A stretch of DNA of 64,000 bases from Bradysia coprophila (GCF_014529535.1 NW_023503329.1:2698130-2762129), one strand, 5' to 3'; shown: positions 49,199 to 59,310, counted from the stretch's first letter. The notes: generated by a model from the letters alone, not told the origin. Translations and numbers: made by a program.

Positions 49199-50615
49199 TC
49201 ATCGAGAGACGTGAGCGGCACCTCTGATCACCTTATACGTTTCTTTAGTAAACGGAACTGGATAAAATGGTCCGATAAAAGACCTCTTCCAATGGTCTTC
49301 GTTCATACACTTCAGAATCATCCATGATGTTTCACATCTGGAAAAAGTTTTTTTGTTGTCATTTCACTCCATTAATTCAGTAGAATCGTTACATACCGAT
49401 CGCAGTTACGAGCAGCTAGTGCATATGACTCTATGAGGTCGTAGCAAATGCTACGATACAGACTTGGATTATCGGCGAAACGCTGTGAATTGTTTGAGTG
49501 GCAATTATCCAGTTTGGCACGACTAAGGGTTTGTTTTAAGATCGTGTCCAATATCTTCTGTTTCGTTTCATTCGATTTTTCGTTTATATCGAATGATGTG
49601 TAATTGAACCGAAGTTGCTTGATCTGCACCATATATTCTGTCTCGTCAAGGCCAGCGTCAGTCATCTGGGATACAATAAAGTGATTTGTTGTACGGCGAG
49701 GTTAATATGTCTCAACTGTGCTTACCACACCCATTCTACGTAACGTGCAATCCAAAAGGCATTTACGTTTTCTGCTTGCAGGTTGTACTTTACGATGTCT
49801 GTCATTTGAAAATAGATCTACTGCTGGGACATCAAATCCTTGGATGTTCAAACTGCAATTCAACCACGGTACTATAATTCTTGCGACTGATTCATTGTAT
49901 TGCTGATTCAGGTCGCTTTCAAAATTAGCAACAGAAAAGTTTTGATCGTCTCGATCAATGTCAGCCTGTAAAGTTTTGTGACTCGAACAGCATCTAGATT
50001 AGATTGTGGAAATTTCGGATTTAACTCACACATGGAGTACGGGCATGTTTGATGTAATAGTTTTCAGCATTGACAGGAGAGAAGCTCTTATAGCGTTCAT
50101 TGTCAGAATCCCGATTTAGAAAACTCTGTAATGATTCATAACGTTTAAAAGCATCTTATGGCGGAAACTTCGGTTTTAAATGTCGGAGCGGACTTTTTCG
50201 ATTGACCACTCCGCGTTGAGAATTTATATTGGCTGAATGGATCTTTTGACAAAATTTCATTGAGGGATAAGTTGAGCGGTATAGGTATTTGTTCGACGAG
50301 GGAAGAAAAGTTGGAAATTACATTTCAAGGATGTTGCTTGTCAGAGCGCAGCAGGAGCCACAATTCACCCGAGAAAATGCAATCTCCAACCTTTTTCCCG
50401 AGTTAAACACAACGGTTTTCACAACAAAGGCTTCTGAAGTTTCAGCGGAGAGCAGAAAATGATTATTTTCTCGCCTGCGTTATGAAAAATTTAATTGCAA
50501 ATTCTTAACTCACATTTGCGACATTATTTTCTGGACGTGTTTGCGGATTTACAAAATCAAAAGAAAAATTCAGCGCAATTGCGCACACAATTACACAAAC
50601 GGTAATGAAATTCAT
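49199..50615 (-). CDS. Long atypical odorant-binding protein, copy B
   Basis: Five exons, 50615-50514, 50125-50030, 49965-49726, 49665-49397 and 49337-49199, encode 281 residues. The signal peptide is MNFITVCVIVCAIALNFSFD. Exon 2 is a 32-residue insert (SFLNRDSDNERYKSFSPVNA, then ENYYIKHARTPC) shared with copy C but absent from A. OBP cysteines: WLNCSLN for C1, RKCLLDCTLRRMGV for C2-x3-C3, NCDR for C4, and CETSWMILKC for C5-x8-C6. The block IKQLRFNYTSFDINEKSNET is almost the same as in copy A, which shows recent duplication. The protein should be secreted and bind a small hydrophobic ligand. The tail PFYPVPFTKETYKVIRGAAH is longer than in A. All introns have canonical ends. Confidence 0.85.
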
Positions 50616-51421
50616 TTTGAAGATTTAGAATACTGAACGATACAGTAAGGTTGCTGTCTAAACACTGAGTGAGTGAAGACACGAAATTTTTAGAATTTTG
50701 ATTTCTGATCCGAGCTGCAATGTTGACAATGTTTTGTAATGTCGGCAGCAACAAGCTCTTTGATGAAATGGAGGCTACGTTAGGACGTTAAATAAATTAG
50801 TTTAACAAATTGCTCATGAGAAACGGGGAATAAAAAGCCCGGGAAATTATCTATCGATAGAAGGTCTCATACGTCACAAGTTAATGGTGCGAAATAGATT
50901 TTTGGTGGTTTTCAAGAGAAAGATTTTTTTAAAAGAATTTTCTCTTTATGCTCACGTAAGTTCGTGTAATAATATCGCCTGACTGATTCAAATACTCGTG
51001 CACTCTTTATGTAAGTCAAATGAAGCCGTTTGACTGGCTTCTTTTTCCTCTTTTGTTCTCTGCCTTGTATCAAAATTGAAGACCTAACACGATGAGGAAA
51101 AGTATCTAAGAGATTCAGCAGCAACATCAGTCACATACGATTACTTTTCGTTTTGAAGACCAAACTGTCGGTGGTCGGGCAAAGAGTGAACAAATTTGAA
51201 GAGTGTAAAAGAATGGGACTTTTAGCACTCGACACAAGGACAGGTGGCATGGCATATCAGTAAAATTGCTACATCAACAATTAGAACACATTTATTCCGA
51301 ACGAAATCAAAATTATTTAAAATCAAAAATCTTCTTCTCTGTCAATTCAATTCACTTCTTCCTTGTCAATTCAATTCAAACGCAACCGCGTGGATAAAAT
51401 TCAAAAATGTTTCGGGTCAAC
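50616..51421. other. OBP B promoter and spacer to OBP C
   Basis: Minus-strand ACTGTATCGTTCAGTATTCT (50649-50630) and CACTCAGTGTTTAGAC repeat the promoter seen in copies A and C, but the TATA-like word is weaker (CTAAAAATTT near 50690). Nothing else is seen. Confidence 0.5.
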
Positions 51422-52597
51422 TCAACAGGCCATAACAGCTTTTTCGGTTGCAACAAATGTTTCACCAGGAATCGGATAAAAAGGACTTTGATAACCACGT
51501 CTGAAAGTCTGCAATTCGTTCATGCACTGCACTTTTATGTAAGACGTCATACAGCTGAAACAATAGAGAAAAAGAAAATGTTTTTGTTCACAATTCACTC
51601 CATTAAATCCATAGATTCGTCTTACTTGTCGCCTCTAGGATCATTGGACATATGTTTGCATAGACTAGCCGCGTATGCATAGGAGTCGATGAGACCGTGA
51701 CAAATTTCAGATAAATGTGGAGGCGCATTTTCCCTGAAACCACGAGTACCGTTAACTAAACCACGAGTACCGCTCACTGCAAAACACTCATCATTAGTGG
51801 CCAAGCTCATCATTTTTTGATAGGTCGTGTCCAATATCATTGCTTTTGTTTCATTCGACTTTTTGGTTATGTCGAATGATGTGTGATTGAACCGCAGTTT
51901 CTTGATCTGCAACATATATTCTGTCTCGTTCATGCCAGCATCAGTTATCTAGATGAAAATGATTTTATGAAAAGTTGATTGTAGATTATTGTCTCATTAT
52001 AACTCTAGTACTCACCACGCCTAATTGACGCAGCACACAGTCTACAGCACATCTTTGGGGTCTGGGCACAATTTGGGACACTTGTCTTACTTTAGTTGCA
52101 AACAACTGTGACGCTTCGCCAGTCGGCACATCGAATGTTTTGCTGCAATTCAGCCATGATGCAACAATTTTTGTTATCGTTTCGTTGTATTGCTGATCCA
52201 GTTCGTTTGCAAAATCAGTAATAGAAAAGTTTGGATCGCTTCGAACGACTTTAATTCGTCGACCACCCTCGCCCTGTAAAGACGACTCAAACTCAAACAA
52301 CATCTCGATTATTGTGGAAATTACTGTTTTAACTCACACTCGGAATATTGGGATGTTTTATGTAATAATTTTCAGAGTGAATGGGAGAGAAGTCGCTGTG
52401 AAGGCGTCTTTCGTCATGATTGTGATTCAGAAAACTCTGTAAAGATTCAGAAGTCCGTCAGTAATTGGATTATTGCGGAAGCCCAGCTTTTCACTCACAT
52501 TGGCAACAACCTTTGGAGGTCTTGCACCAAGAGTAAAATCAAAACAAAAACTCAGCGCTATTGCGCACACAGTTACACAAACGACAATGAACTTCAT
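51422..52597 (-). CDS. Long atypical odorant-binding protein, copy C
   Basis: Five exons, 52597-52499, 52436-52338, 52273-52016, 51948-51626 and 51554-51422, encode 303 residues with the same phases as copy B. The signal peptide is MKFIVVCVTVCAIALSF. Exon 2 encodes SFLNHNHDERRLHSDFSPIH then SENYYIKHPNIPS. C1 is in WLNCSKTFDVPT, C2-x3-C3 in PQRCAVDCVLRQLGV, C4 in LCKHMSNDP, and C5-x8-C6 in CMTSYIKVQC. The inserted block between C3 and C4 has a short internal duplication (SGTRGLVNGTRGF) not found in A or B. It is the most divergent copy (CMTSYIKVQC where A and B have CETSWM). It is a secreted carrier by family; the ligand is unknown. Confidence 0.85.
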
Positions 52598-52647
52598 TTT
52601 GAAGCTTTTTAGAATACTGAACGATACAGTAAGGTCGATTTCGTAAC

Positions 52648-52688
52648 ACTGAATGAGCCATGAGACTATTTTGTCTTCCTTTTTATGA
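52648..52688 (-). promoter_or_regulatory. Core promoter of OBP copy C (TATA and initiator)
   Basis: On the minus strand ATCATAAAAAGGAAG (52689-52675) lies ~31 bases before the initiator TTCAGTG (52654-52648). The following ACTGTATCGTTCAGTATTCT is shared with copies A and B. Confidence 0.65.
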
Positions 52689-52830
52689 TTTTGATCAGGT
52701 GATTTCGAGCTGCAGTGTTGGCAGTTTTTTTATATAGATGCAACAGCAATGTGTGCTTCGTTAAAATGTGGACTAATAAATCTAATAAAGCACAAACAGT
52801 CGAAATCCGTTCAAATTTGGCTAACCTACA

Positions 52831-53010
52831 AGCAAAAGCCAATGAAAGTGTAAAGCAGGTATGGTCTATTGTCCGCCCGGAGGACATAAAAATTTGATTT
52901 TCGTACTTAAACGCACTCATTTTCATATTATTTTGACATAAAATGTTAGTGCGTTTAAGACGAATTCGCCGATCGACCATACCTGTTCTCTACTTTCATT
53001 GGCAAAAGCT
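52831..53010. mobile_element. MITE family E, best copy (180 bp)
   Basis: AAAGCCAATGAAAGTGTAAA then GCAGGTATGGTC at the left is mirrored by GACCATACCTGTTCTC then TACTTTCATTGGC at the right. A second inner symmetry is AAACGCACTCATTTTCATAT against ATGTTAGTGCGTTTAAG. It is the source-like copy for the elements at 29068 and 29301. Confidence 0.75.
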
Positions 53011-53039
53011 GGTTCGCCCCCTGCACTTGGTTCACACCA

Positions 53040-53345
53040 AGGGCTCTAATTCACGAGTCGGTCATCCGATTTCCATAAACTTCTTTTTTGTCGATCGGTA
53101 TTGTAAATACCTTTTATTTGACGTATCACTTACAAGTGTAACGTTTAATTGTCCGGAGATATCGTCGAAAAACACTTTGGCACTTATTGGGCCCCAGCTC
53201 CGGAGAGGTCGATCCGAAATCACCCATCTTCGAACTTAGCCTGTCTTTTGACATTACCAAACGAGGAAAAAAAGAATTTTTAAAATCGGATGCGTTTTAC
53301 TCAAGTTAGAGAACCCACAGACGGACAGACAGACGGACGAATCAT
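53040..53345 (-). repeat. Dispersed repeat with GTCTGTCCGTC tract
   Basis: Read on the minus strand it runs CCGTCTGTCTGTCCGTCTGT, then AACTTGAGTAAAACGCATCC, then GGCTAAGTTCGAAGATGGGT. The same order of words (GTCTGTCCGTCTGTCCGTC, AACTTGAGTAAATCAAATCC, GGCTAAGTTCGAAGATGGGC) occurs at 55160-55275 inside the large TIR element, so the two belong to related repeats. Confidence 0.6.
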
Positions 53346-53540
53346 ATCTTCGATCGGAATCGGCAGTCCGGCTTTCCACGGAATGTCTCGAATTTGTACT
53401 TGTAACGGTGCAAATCATCTGACAACTGAAAAGCGTCCACATTGATCACATTGTTCAGGCGATAGAGTATTGAAGATGATGAAAGAGAAAGAAATATTTT
53501 GACAAGTACGCCAAGGCAAGTTATAATTAAGAGGAATGGA

Positions 53541-53920
53541 CCCTTTGCAAATTTGTAGCCTACATTTAGGCGGAAAAATATTCGTTTTTTGATCATTTCT
53601 CTGAAGCAAAATATTTTTTCGAAAATTTGAAACCATTAAAGCACGCAAAATTGTGTTACTTTTAAAGGAAAAATTGGTTTGTGGGTGATAACTTGGCTCA
53701 CTTGGAGAAACCTGTACAGATTACACAAATTTACACAATCTGCAAAGGTTTCTCCAAGGGGGATTAGTTATCACCCACAAACCAATTTTTCCTTTAAAGG
53801 TAACACATTTTTACATGGTTTAATGGTTTTAAATTTCCTAAAAAAGATTTTGGTTCAGAGAAATCATCGAAAAACGAATATTTTTCCGCCTAAATGTAGG
53901 CTACAAATATACAAAGGGGT
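53541..53920. repeat. 380-bp long foldback element
   Basis: CCCTTTGCAAATTTGTAGCC, TACATTTAGGCGGAAAAATA and TAAAGGAAAAATTGGTTTGT with GGGTGATAACT are mirrored in reverse order up to GGCTACAAATATACAAAGGG. Each arm is ~180 bp around a loop of less than 30 bp (ACAGATTACACAAATTTACA). This could form a long hairpin RNA if transcribed. Confidence 0.85.
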
Positions 53921-54163
53921 GAGCGCTCTTAAATGGTCTTCGGTTTTCTCGCTCGTAGAGGTAGACTCAAAATTTTCTGTTGGACAAGCGGTTGTATTAG
54001 TGCTCAGTGTGTATTGAAAGTCACTTTTGTTCGGTCGTGATTTTATGTCGGAAGACCGTATCATTTAAAACGTTTGTCAATAAGTGAATTTGTTCTTGTT
54101 CCGAGTTGAAATTAATTTTAAATTGTGTTCAAAGTTTGCGTTGTGATCAAAAATAGTTCAACA

Positions 54164-54175
54164 TGTCGGCAAGGG
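54164..54175 (+). other. Possible tiny first exon (MSAR) with donor
   Basis: ATGTCGGCAAGG followed by GTATGT, preceded by a long leader-like AT-rich sequence. No plus-strand continuation was found. It could be the displaced first exon of the frame on the opposite strand at 54187-54726. Confidence 0.25.
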
Positions 54176-54186
54176 TATGTATCTAT

Positions 54187-54726
54187 TCAATTGACCGTAG
54201 AAATATCATTACTTTCTAATAAATCTTGGACAAGCGCTCGTTTTTCTTGTTCATATTCTGACTCAGTCATATCAGGCGCTTGTGGATTTAATCCATAAAA
54301 TGCATCACCACCGCCAGCAGATGCTTCTTTACTCTTTTGATAACATTTGTAGGGCATTTCTTTCATTTTTCTCTTGATATTGTGGCACTGCCGACGGAAT
54401 TCCATTGATTTCACTAAATCGTTCGTAGCCTGATATGTCGCCTCAAATATAGTTGAATGAAGTCTTCCGGTATTGTGCTGCAGAACACCCATTTTTGCTC
54501 TTGTTCCAAATGAATGGCTTGAAGACAGATTGAGTCTCTTGCCACCGTTGTATTTTACGAATAGTGCATGTAAATGCTCGACGATGTTTGTATTCTCATT
54601 GATGATAAGACTCCTGGCATTTAATCTTGCTCTAGAGAAACAGTTCATTACTTTTTGGAATAATCCAGTTGACTTCCATTTCGTCGGGACTATCGCTGAC
54701 TGATCATCTTTTTCCACCCATTTCAC
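54187..54726 (-). CDS. Uncharacterised protein, possibly transposon-encoded
   Basis: An open frame of 179 codons without introns. The opening WVEKDDQSAIVPTKW is reminiscent of the N-terminal segment of insect DUF4806-type proteins, which are often carried by repeats, but this is weak. The middle (NENTNIVEHLHALFVKYNGG, then FGTRAKMGVLQHNTGRLHST) and the basic stretch RRQCHNIKRKMKEMPYK are not familiar. The end is acidic (ESEYEQEKRALVQDLLESND). The first codon of the open region is GTG after an AG, so the frame probably starts on an upstream exon and the true start is unknown. Surrounded by foldback and TIR elements, so a transposon origin is likely. I do not assign a function. Confidence 0.45.
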   Translation of the reverse strand: MKWVEKDDQSAIVPTKWKSTGLFQKVMNCFSRARLNARSLIINENTNIVEHLHALFVKYNGGKRLNLSSSHSFGTRAKMGVLQHNTGRLHSTIFEATYQATNDLVKSMEFRRQCHNIKRKMKEMPYKCYQKSKEASAGGGDAFYGLNPQAPDMTESEYEQEKRALVQDLLESNDISTVN

Positions 54727-55470
54727 TTGAAAAATCTTTTATTTCAATCAAAGCATACAATCTGTTACTTCGATTGAGTGTTCGAAAATTCGAAGGTGAA
54801 ATTAATAACAAAGTGGTGGTGTTGTGCGTTTACCTTGCCCATGTATACAAAATATGCAAAATTACCTTTTCATAAACTGTGTAAACATTAAATTTCTTTG
54901 CAATAACGTGCAGAACTTAGTATTTCACATTTTTCATCGGTTGTTTGTGTACCTAAAAAACCATGGTGTAACAAAACGCACGGTGGGGCTGAACGAACTT
55001 TAAATAAAAGTGTAAGTACATTCCCGGGTTTTTAGCCCCATACGAAGTACAAAGGGGCTTATAGGATTACGATGCCATGTGTAATTGATGGAATTCGAAG
55101 CAGACGGTAAGGGCAAAGTGTTTGCCTATGTTCATAGATAACGAATCCGCAATAAAAATTTTGTCTGTCCGTCTGTCCGTCACGTCGATAACTTGAGTAA
55201 ATCAAATCCGATTTCAAATTTTTTTTTCCCTGAAAGATAGTCAAAATAGTGAGGCTAAGTTCGAAGATGGGCATATTTGGGTCGGCCCTTAGTGAGTTAG
55301 GGCCGCCTAATTACTTTAAGGTCTTTTGGGGATATTTACGGCAAAAAAAACGATGGAAATGCAAATGAAACGGCAAAAGATAGGTATTGTCGATACCGAT
55401 CCAGGAAAAAAAGTTTATTAAAATCGGGTGAATGGACCGTGAGTAGGGCCCTAGAAGTGAAAGGCTACTC

Positions 55471-56495
55471 GGCCCTAAGTGTATTTTGCATATAACTCGA
55501 GTAAATTTCATCCTTTTTTCGTAATTTTTGTTTCATTTGAAAGGTAATCGAAGCCCGAATATAATGTGGCGAAAAACGTTTTAAATTTGGGTCCTTGGAC
55601 TGAGGCCGCTCCTCGGCCCTAAGTGTATTTTGCATATAAATCGATTAAATCTCATCCAATTTTGCTAGCTTTTGTCTTATATGAAAGGTAATTGAATACC
55701 GAATAGAATGTGGCGAGAAAAACGTTTTAAATTTGGGTCCTTGGACTGAGGTCGCTCCTCGGCCCTAAGTGTATTTTGCGTATAGATCGAGTAAATATCA
55801 TCCAATTTTGCTAGTTTTTGTCTTATATGAAAGGTAATTGAATACCGAATAGAATGTGGTGAGAAAAATGTTTGAAATTTGGGTCCTTGGACTGAGGCCG
55901 CTCCTCGGCCCTAAGTGTATTTTGCGTATAGACCGAGTAAATATCATCCAATTTTGCTACTTTTTGTCTTATATGAAAGGTAATTGAATACCGAATAGAA
56001 TGTGGTGAGAAAAATGTTTGAAATTTGGGTCCTTGGACTGAGGCCGCCCCTCGGTCCTAAGTGTATTTTGCATATAACTCGAGTAAATTTGATCCGATTT
56101 TCCTAAATTTTGTTTCATTTGAAAGGTAATCGAACACCGAATAGAATGTTGTTGAAAAAATAAATAAATTTGGGTCCTGGGACTAAGGCCGCTACTCGGC
56201 CCTAAGTGTATTTTGCATATAACTCGAGTAAATTTCATCAGATTTTCCTAATTTTTTTTCATTTAAAAGGTAGTTGAACACTGAATAGAATGTTGTTGAA
56301 AAAAATCAAAATTTGGGTCGTTGGACTAAGCCCGCTACTCGGCCCTAAGTGTATTTTGCATATAACTCGAGTAAATTTCATCCGATTTTCCTAATTTTTG
56401 TTTCATTTGGAAGGTAATCGAAGGCCGAATAGAATACTGTTGAAAAAAAAAATTGGGTCGTTGGACTAAGGCCGTAACTAGGCCTTAGGCCTCTC
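55471..56495. repeat. Tandem array of ~145-bp satellite-like units
   Basis: Seven units begin GGCCCTAAGTGTATTTTGCA at 55471, 55615, 55761, 55907, 56053 (GGTCCTAAG), 56198 and 56341, with a decayed eighth at 56481. Spacing is 140-146 bp. Each unit has AACTCGAGTAAATTTCATCC, TTTGAAAGGTAATCGAA, CCGAATAGAATGT and TTGGGTCCTTGGACTGAGGC in that order. Middle units are most alike, end units most diverged, as expected for unequal exchange. Confidence 0.92.
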
Positions 56496-56760
56496 AATGA
56501 ATTAAAATTTTAGGTCAACTTGAAATTTGTGTTACATTTGAAAGGAACGTCGTACGTGGCTTCGTAATTGCGCTATGCGCAATTTCTAAGATGTACACAT
56601 TTCATAATAATTTGACTTCAACTACGTTTACGGGTGCAATAGGTCTACGGTCAAAGTAGGGTGACAAACGCACTAGGGTCACGTACGCAATAGATATACG
56701 GGTTCGTACGGGGCTCAGTCGCAGCAAACGCTCCGACTGTTCTGATGGCTCATTTCATGA

Positions 56761-57551
56761 GTGAGTTGGGGGAGAGAAGTGCTATTCAAGTAAACAGGTT
56801 TTAGAAAAATCCCCTGAGCTGTTACATTTTCAGAAATTGTACTTTTAGGTTACCCTCGGCAAACTTTGGCCGCTTCTATACCTTTCTGATAGAAAAATTA
56901 TCTATTTTCAAGATGATATTACAATTTGAGGTCTTTTACATGTCTGTCGATCATTTAAATTCATTTTTTGATTAAAGTATTTGTTTTTGTTCATAAAATA
57001 GATAATTTTATCTAGGTAGCTCTAGATTTGCGAGTAGAACGACCTCGATGCAAAACTCTTCCATCAATATTTCTTGTACAGGATCAAGCATATCATCGTT
57101 GGTATTGTTGTAAAGCCCCAGGCTATCACATTAGCAACACATTGGTATGGAATAATCCGAGGGTAGCCTGAAAGTACAATTTCTGAAAATGTAACAGAGA
57201 ACTTCGATTCAAAAATATTTGTTTTGCTATTCGAAAGGGTTTGCAAAACTAGTCTGGGATTACCATTTAGAGGCTTCCTCAGTTGCTTCGTGAGGGAGAT
57301 ATCAGTCTTTTAATATGGTGAAATTTTGACTTTCAGCTGATATTGCTCTATGAATAAAATGTCGAGAGCAATAATTTTTACACTGTAAGCCTTAGAATTT
57401 GTCCCTCTATCAATTCCAATGTCAGTCTTAAGTCCTCAGTGTTTCACAAGCCGTGGCTGGCGCTGATGCTCAGAAACAGCTCAGGGGATTTTGCTAAAAC
57501 CTGTTTACTTGAATAGCACTTCCCTGAGGGAAGTTCCCTCCCCCAACTTAC
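56761..57551. mobile_element. 791-bp palindrome-ended element nested in the large TIR element
   Basis: GTGAGTTGGGGGAGAGAAGT, AACAGGTTTTAGAAAAATCC and CCTGAGCTGTT at the left match the complement of the right end (AACAGCTCAGGGGATTTTGC, AAAACCTGTTTACTTG, TCCCTCCCCCAACTTAC). TCATGA at the left and TTATGA at the right may be the target duplication. The right arm has an extra AGGGAAGTTCCCT insert. Confidence 0.75.
56821..57195. repeat. Third-level inverted repeat
   Basis: GTTACATTTTCAGAAATTGT then ACTTTTAGGTTACCCTCGG is mirrored by CCGAGGGTAGCCTGAAAGTA then CAATTTCTGAAAATGTAAC. Arms of ~39 bp, 375 bp in total, lying inside the 791-bp element. Confidence 0.8.
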
Positions 57552-57613
57552 TTATGAAAAAACCCGGGATGTTAACTTACACTTTTATTTAAAGTTCGTT
57601 CAGCCCCACCGTG

Positions 57614-59052
57614 AACGGCAACACAAGCATGTTGTGATGATGTCGTGTAGTGTCATTTTAATCCCTAATTTTCTAATGTATTTCGTAATGATTTAACTTT
57701 TTTTCCCCGCTATAACGCTGAGAAGGTGTCAATAATTATATGTGATGTGTATTTAAATGCTAACAATTCTTCAATTAGGTCCGAAACCTGTAGAAGTTAA
57801 ACACTTGAATAACAGATGGTGTTTTCACCATACTCGGGCCGCTTAATTGAAAATTCGTTACTCGACATTGACCCTGCCGCCTTCGAAAATTCGATGTTTG
57901 TACATGATTCGACCTTCCTTTGTTGTCGATTTTTTCGACGTAGTCTAGTTAAATTTCTTTCTTACATTTCGATCGGCTGGATGAATACGAATGCCATCTT
58001 GACCTTGCTTTGTTTGTCTCGGGGCGGTTAAATACGATGACTGGCTGAACATTATTTTTTAAATTTCCATTTCGGTCAGCACAAATTCAAATTTAATCAA
58101 CCACCCTCGGTAACAACTGGCCGAGTCAACCCCGGTTTAAACCAGTCCGAAACTTTGAGTGATCAATTTATTTAGTTTACGAAGTTTGATGTTGTTTTTT
58201 GATATTGAAAAATTGGTTGTTTAATTTTTGACCGAAATGTATCGCCGTTAGTTTTTGTTTTCAATGTTAGGTTGGTTGGTTGCCTGGTTGATTTTTTTAT
58301 TTTATGTTATTCGGAAGATAGAAAGTTCGCTTGAAAGACAAACTTATAGAGTTTCACATTCTAGTCGATACGTGTTTCAGGGTTTTCTCCAAAAATTTTG
58401 CCGAAAAAATTCTAGAAAAGAAAATTATCAAAAAAAATTTGTGTCTTTGATTTGGCTTTTTCCGTTTTTCCCTTATTTTAAGAATTTTCTTAACAGTACT
58501 TTCCTCAACATCTTCCTCATCACTTGTGACGCAAAGTTTTTTTTAATAATTTTTTTATTCTAGAATTTTTTCAGTAAAATTTTTGCAATGAAGAAGTGCT
58601 AAATTTAAAATTTTGGAGCCCTTACCACGAAGAATTAGATTGATATAATAATATATCGCCGGTTTTGAACAGACAACCACCAATCGCATATGACAAAATA
58701 CAGCTCTGTAATAATTCGGTTTTTATCTCGAACTTTATCTTTTCGTGGATTGTCGTAGAATATGCTATCACCATTCTTCTGGTTGCATTAACCGATGCTT
58801 CTGGAAATTGTTTCTTCTAATTATTTAAATTTCGGTGAATAGTCAAGTCCGGACGCTGATCCGGCTTGAGCTTTTATTGATTTTTAACACACAACGACGT
58901 ATGCGAAAGTATGCTCCGTAACTGTTACGGTAACAACATCAAATGCGAAATTTTTCTGTTACGACATCCCTCATTTTCATTCATAAAATCGGATAAGCTG
59001 TCATTCTCGCGTCGGCTAAATTTTTCAATTTTTCAACACCACATCAAGAAAT
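57614..59052. other. Spacer
   Basis: A plus frame at 57816-58031 follows an AG and is not recognised. The rest is T-rich. No gene can be supported. Confidence 0.35.
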
Positions 59053-59310
59053 TTAAGTAAAATCTATCTGTGTGGTGTAAACTTTGTGTTTCAGTGTGGC
59101 GATAAGGTTATATGAATGAAACATTTGAAAATCTGGGGTCCCAATACAGCATTGGAAATTTCGTATACGTCGTTGTCTTAATGCACAGTTATACAAACAA
59201 CGCTGCGGTGAGTGTGTCAATTGATTTTGTGAAATGATTCCACACTGTTGAGGTCGACTATCAGCAAGGCTTTCAACACTCATTGACAAATTATAAACTT
59301 CGGTACTCAT
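59053..59310 (-). pseudogene. Decayed odorant-binding-protein exon (fourth family member)
   Basis: SPQRCLYNCALRQRRI corresponds to PQRCAVDCVLRQLGV of copy C, including the C-x3-C pair and the exon end. The upstream part (SLADSRPQQCGIISQNQLTH) is diverged and no flanking OBP exons, signal peptide or shared promoter is visible. It lies 6.5 kb beyond copy C, past the transposon cluster, on the same strand. Confidence 0.55.

Larger units (their letters stand above)
54979..57613. mobile_element. 2.6-kb non-autonomous TIR element (Transib-like ends) with internal satellite
   Basis: The left end CACGGTGGGGCTGAACGAAC then TTTAAATAAAAGTGTAAGT recurs in inverse at the right end, 57560-57613, followed on both sides by CCCGGGTTTTT. 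AACG flanks both ends (54975-54978 and 57614-57617). The terminal CACGGTGG resembles Transib/RAG-type ends, but Transib usually makes 5-bp duplications, so the class is tentative. The interior has a GTCTGTCCGTC tract, an array of ~145-bp repeats, and a second palindromic element. No transposase frame is present, so it depends on another element for movement. Confidence 0.78.

Noticed and set aside
54979-57613. Idea that the 145-bp array is a stand-alone centromere-type satellite
   Set aside because: The array lies well inside a pair of transposon inverted repeats and has only seven to eight units.
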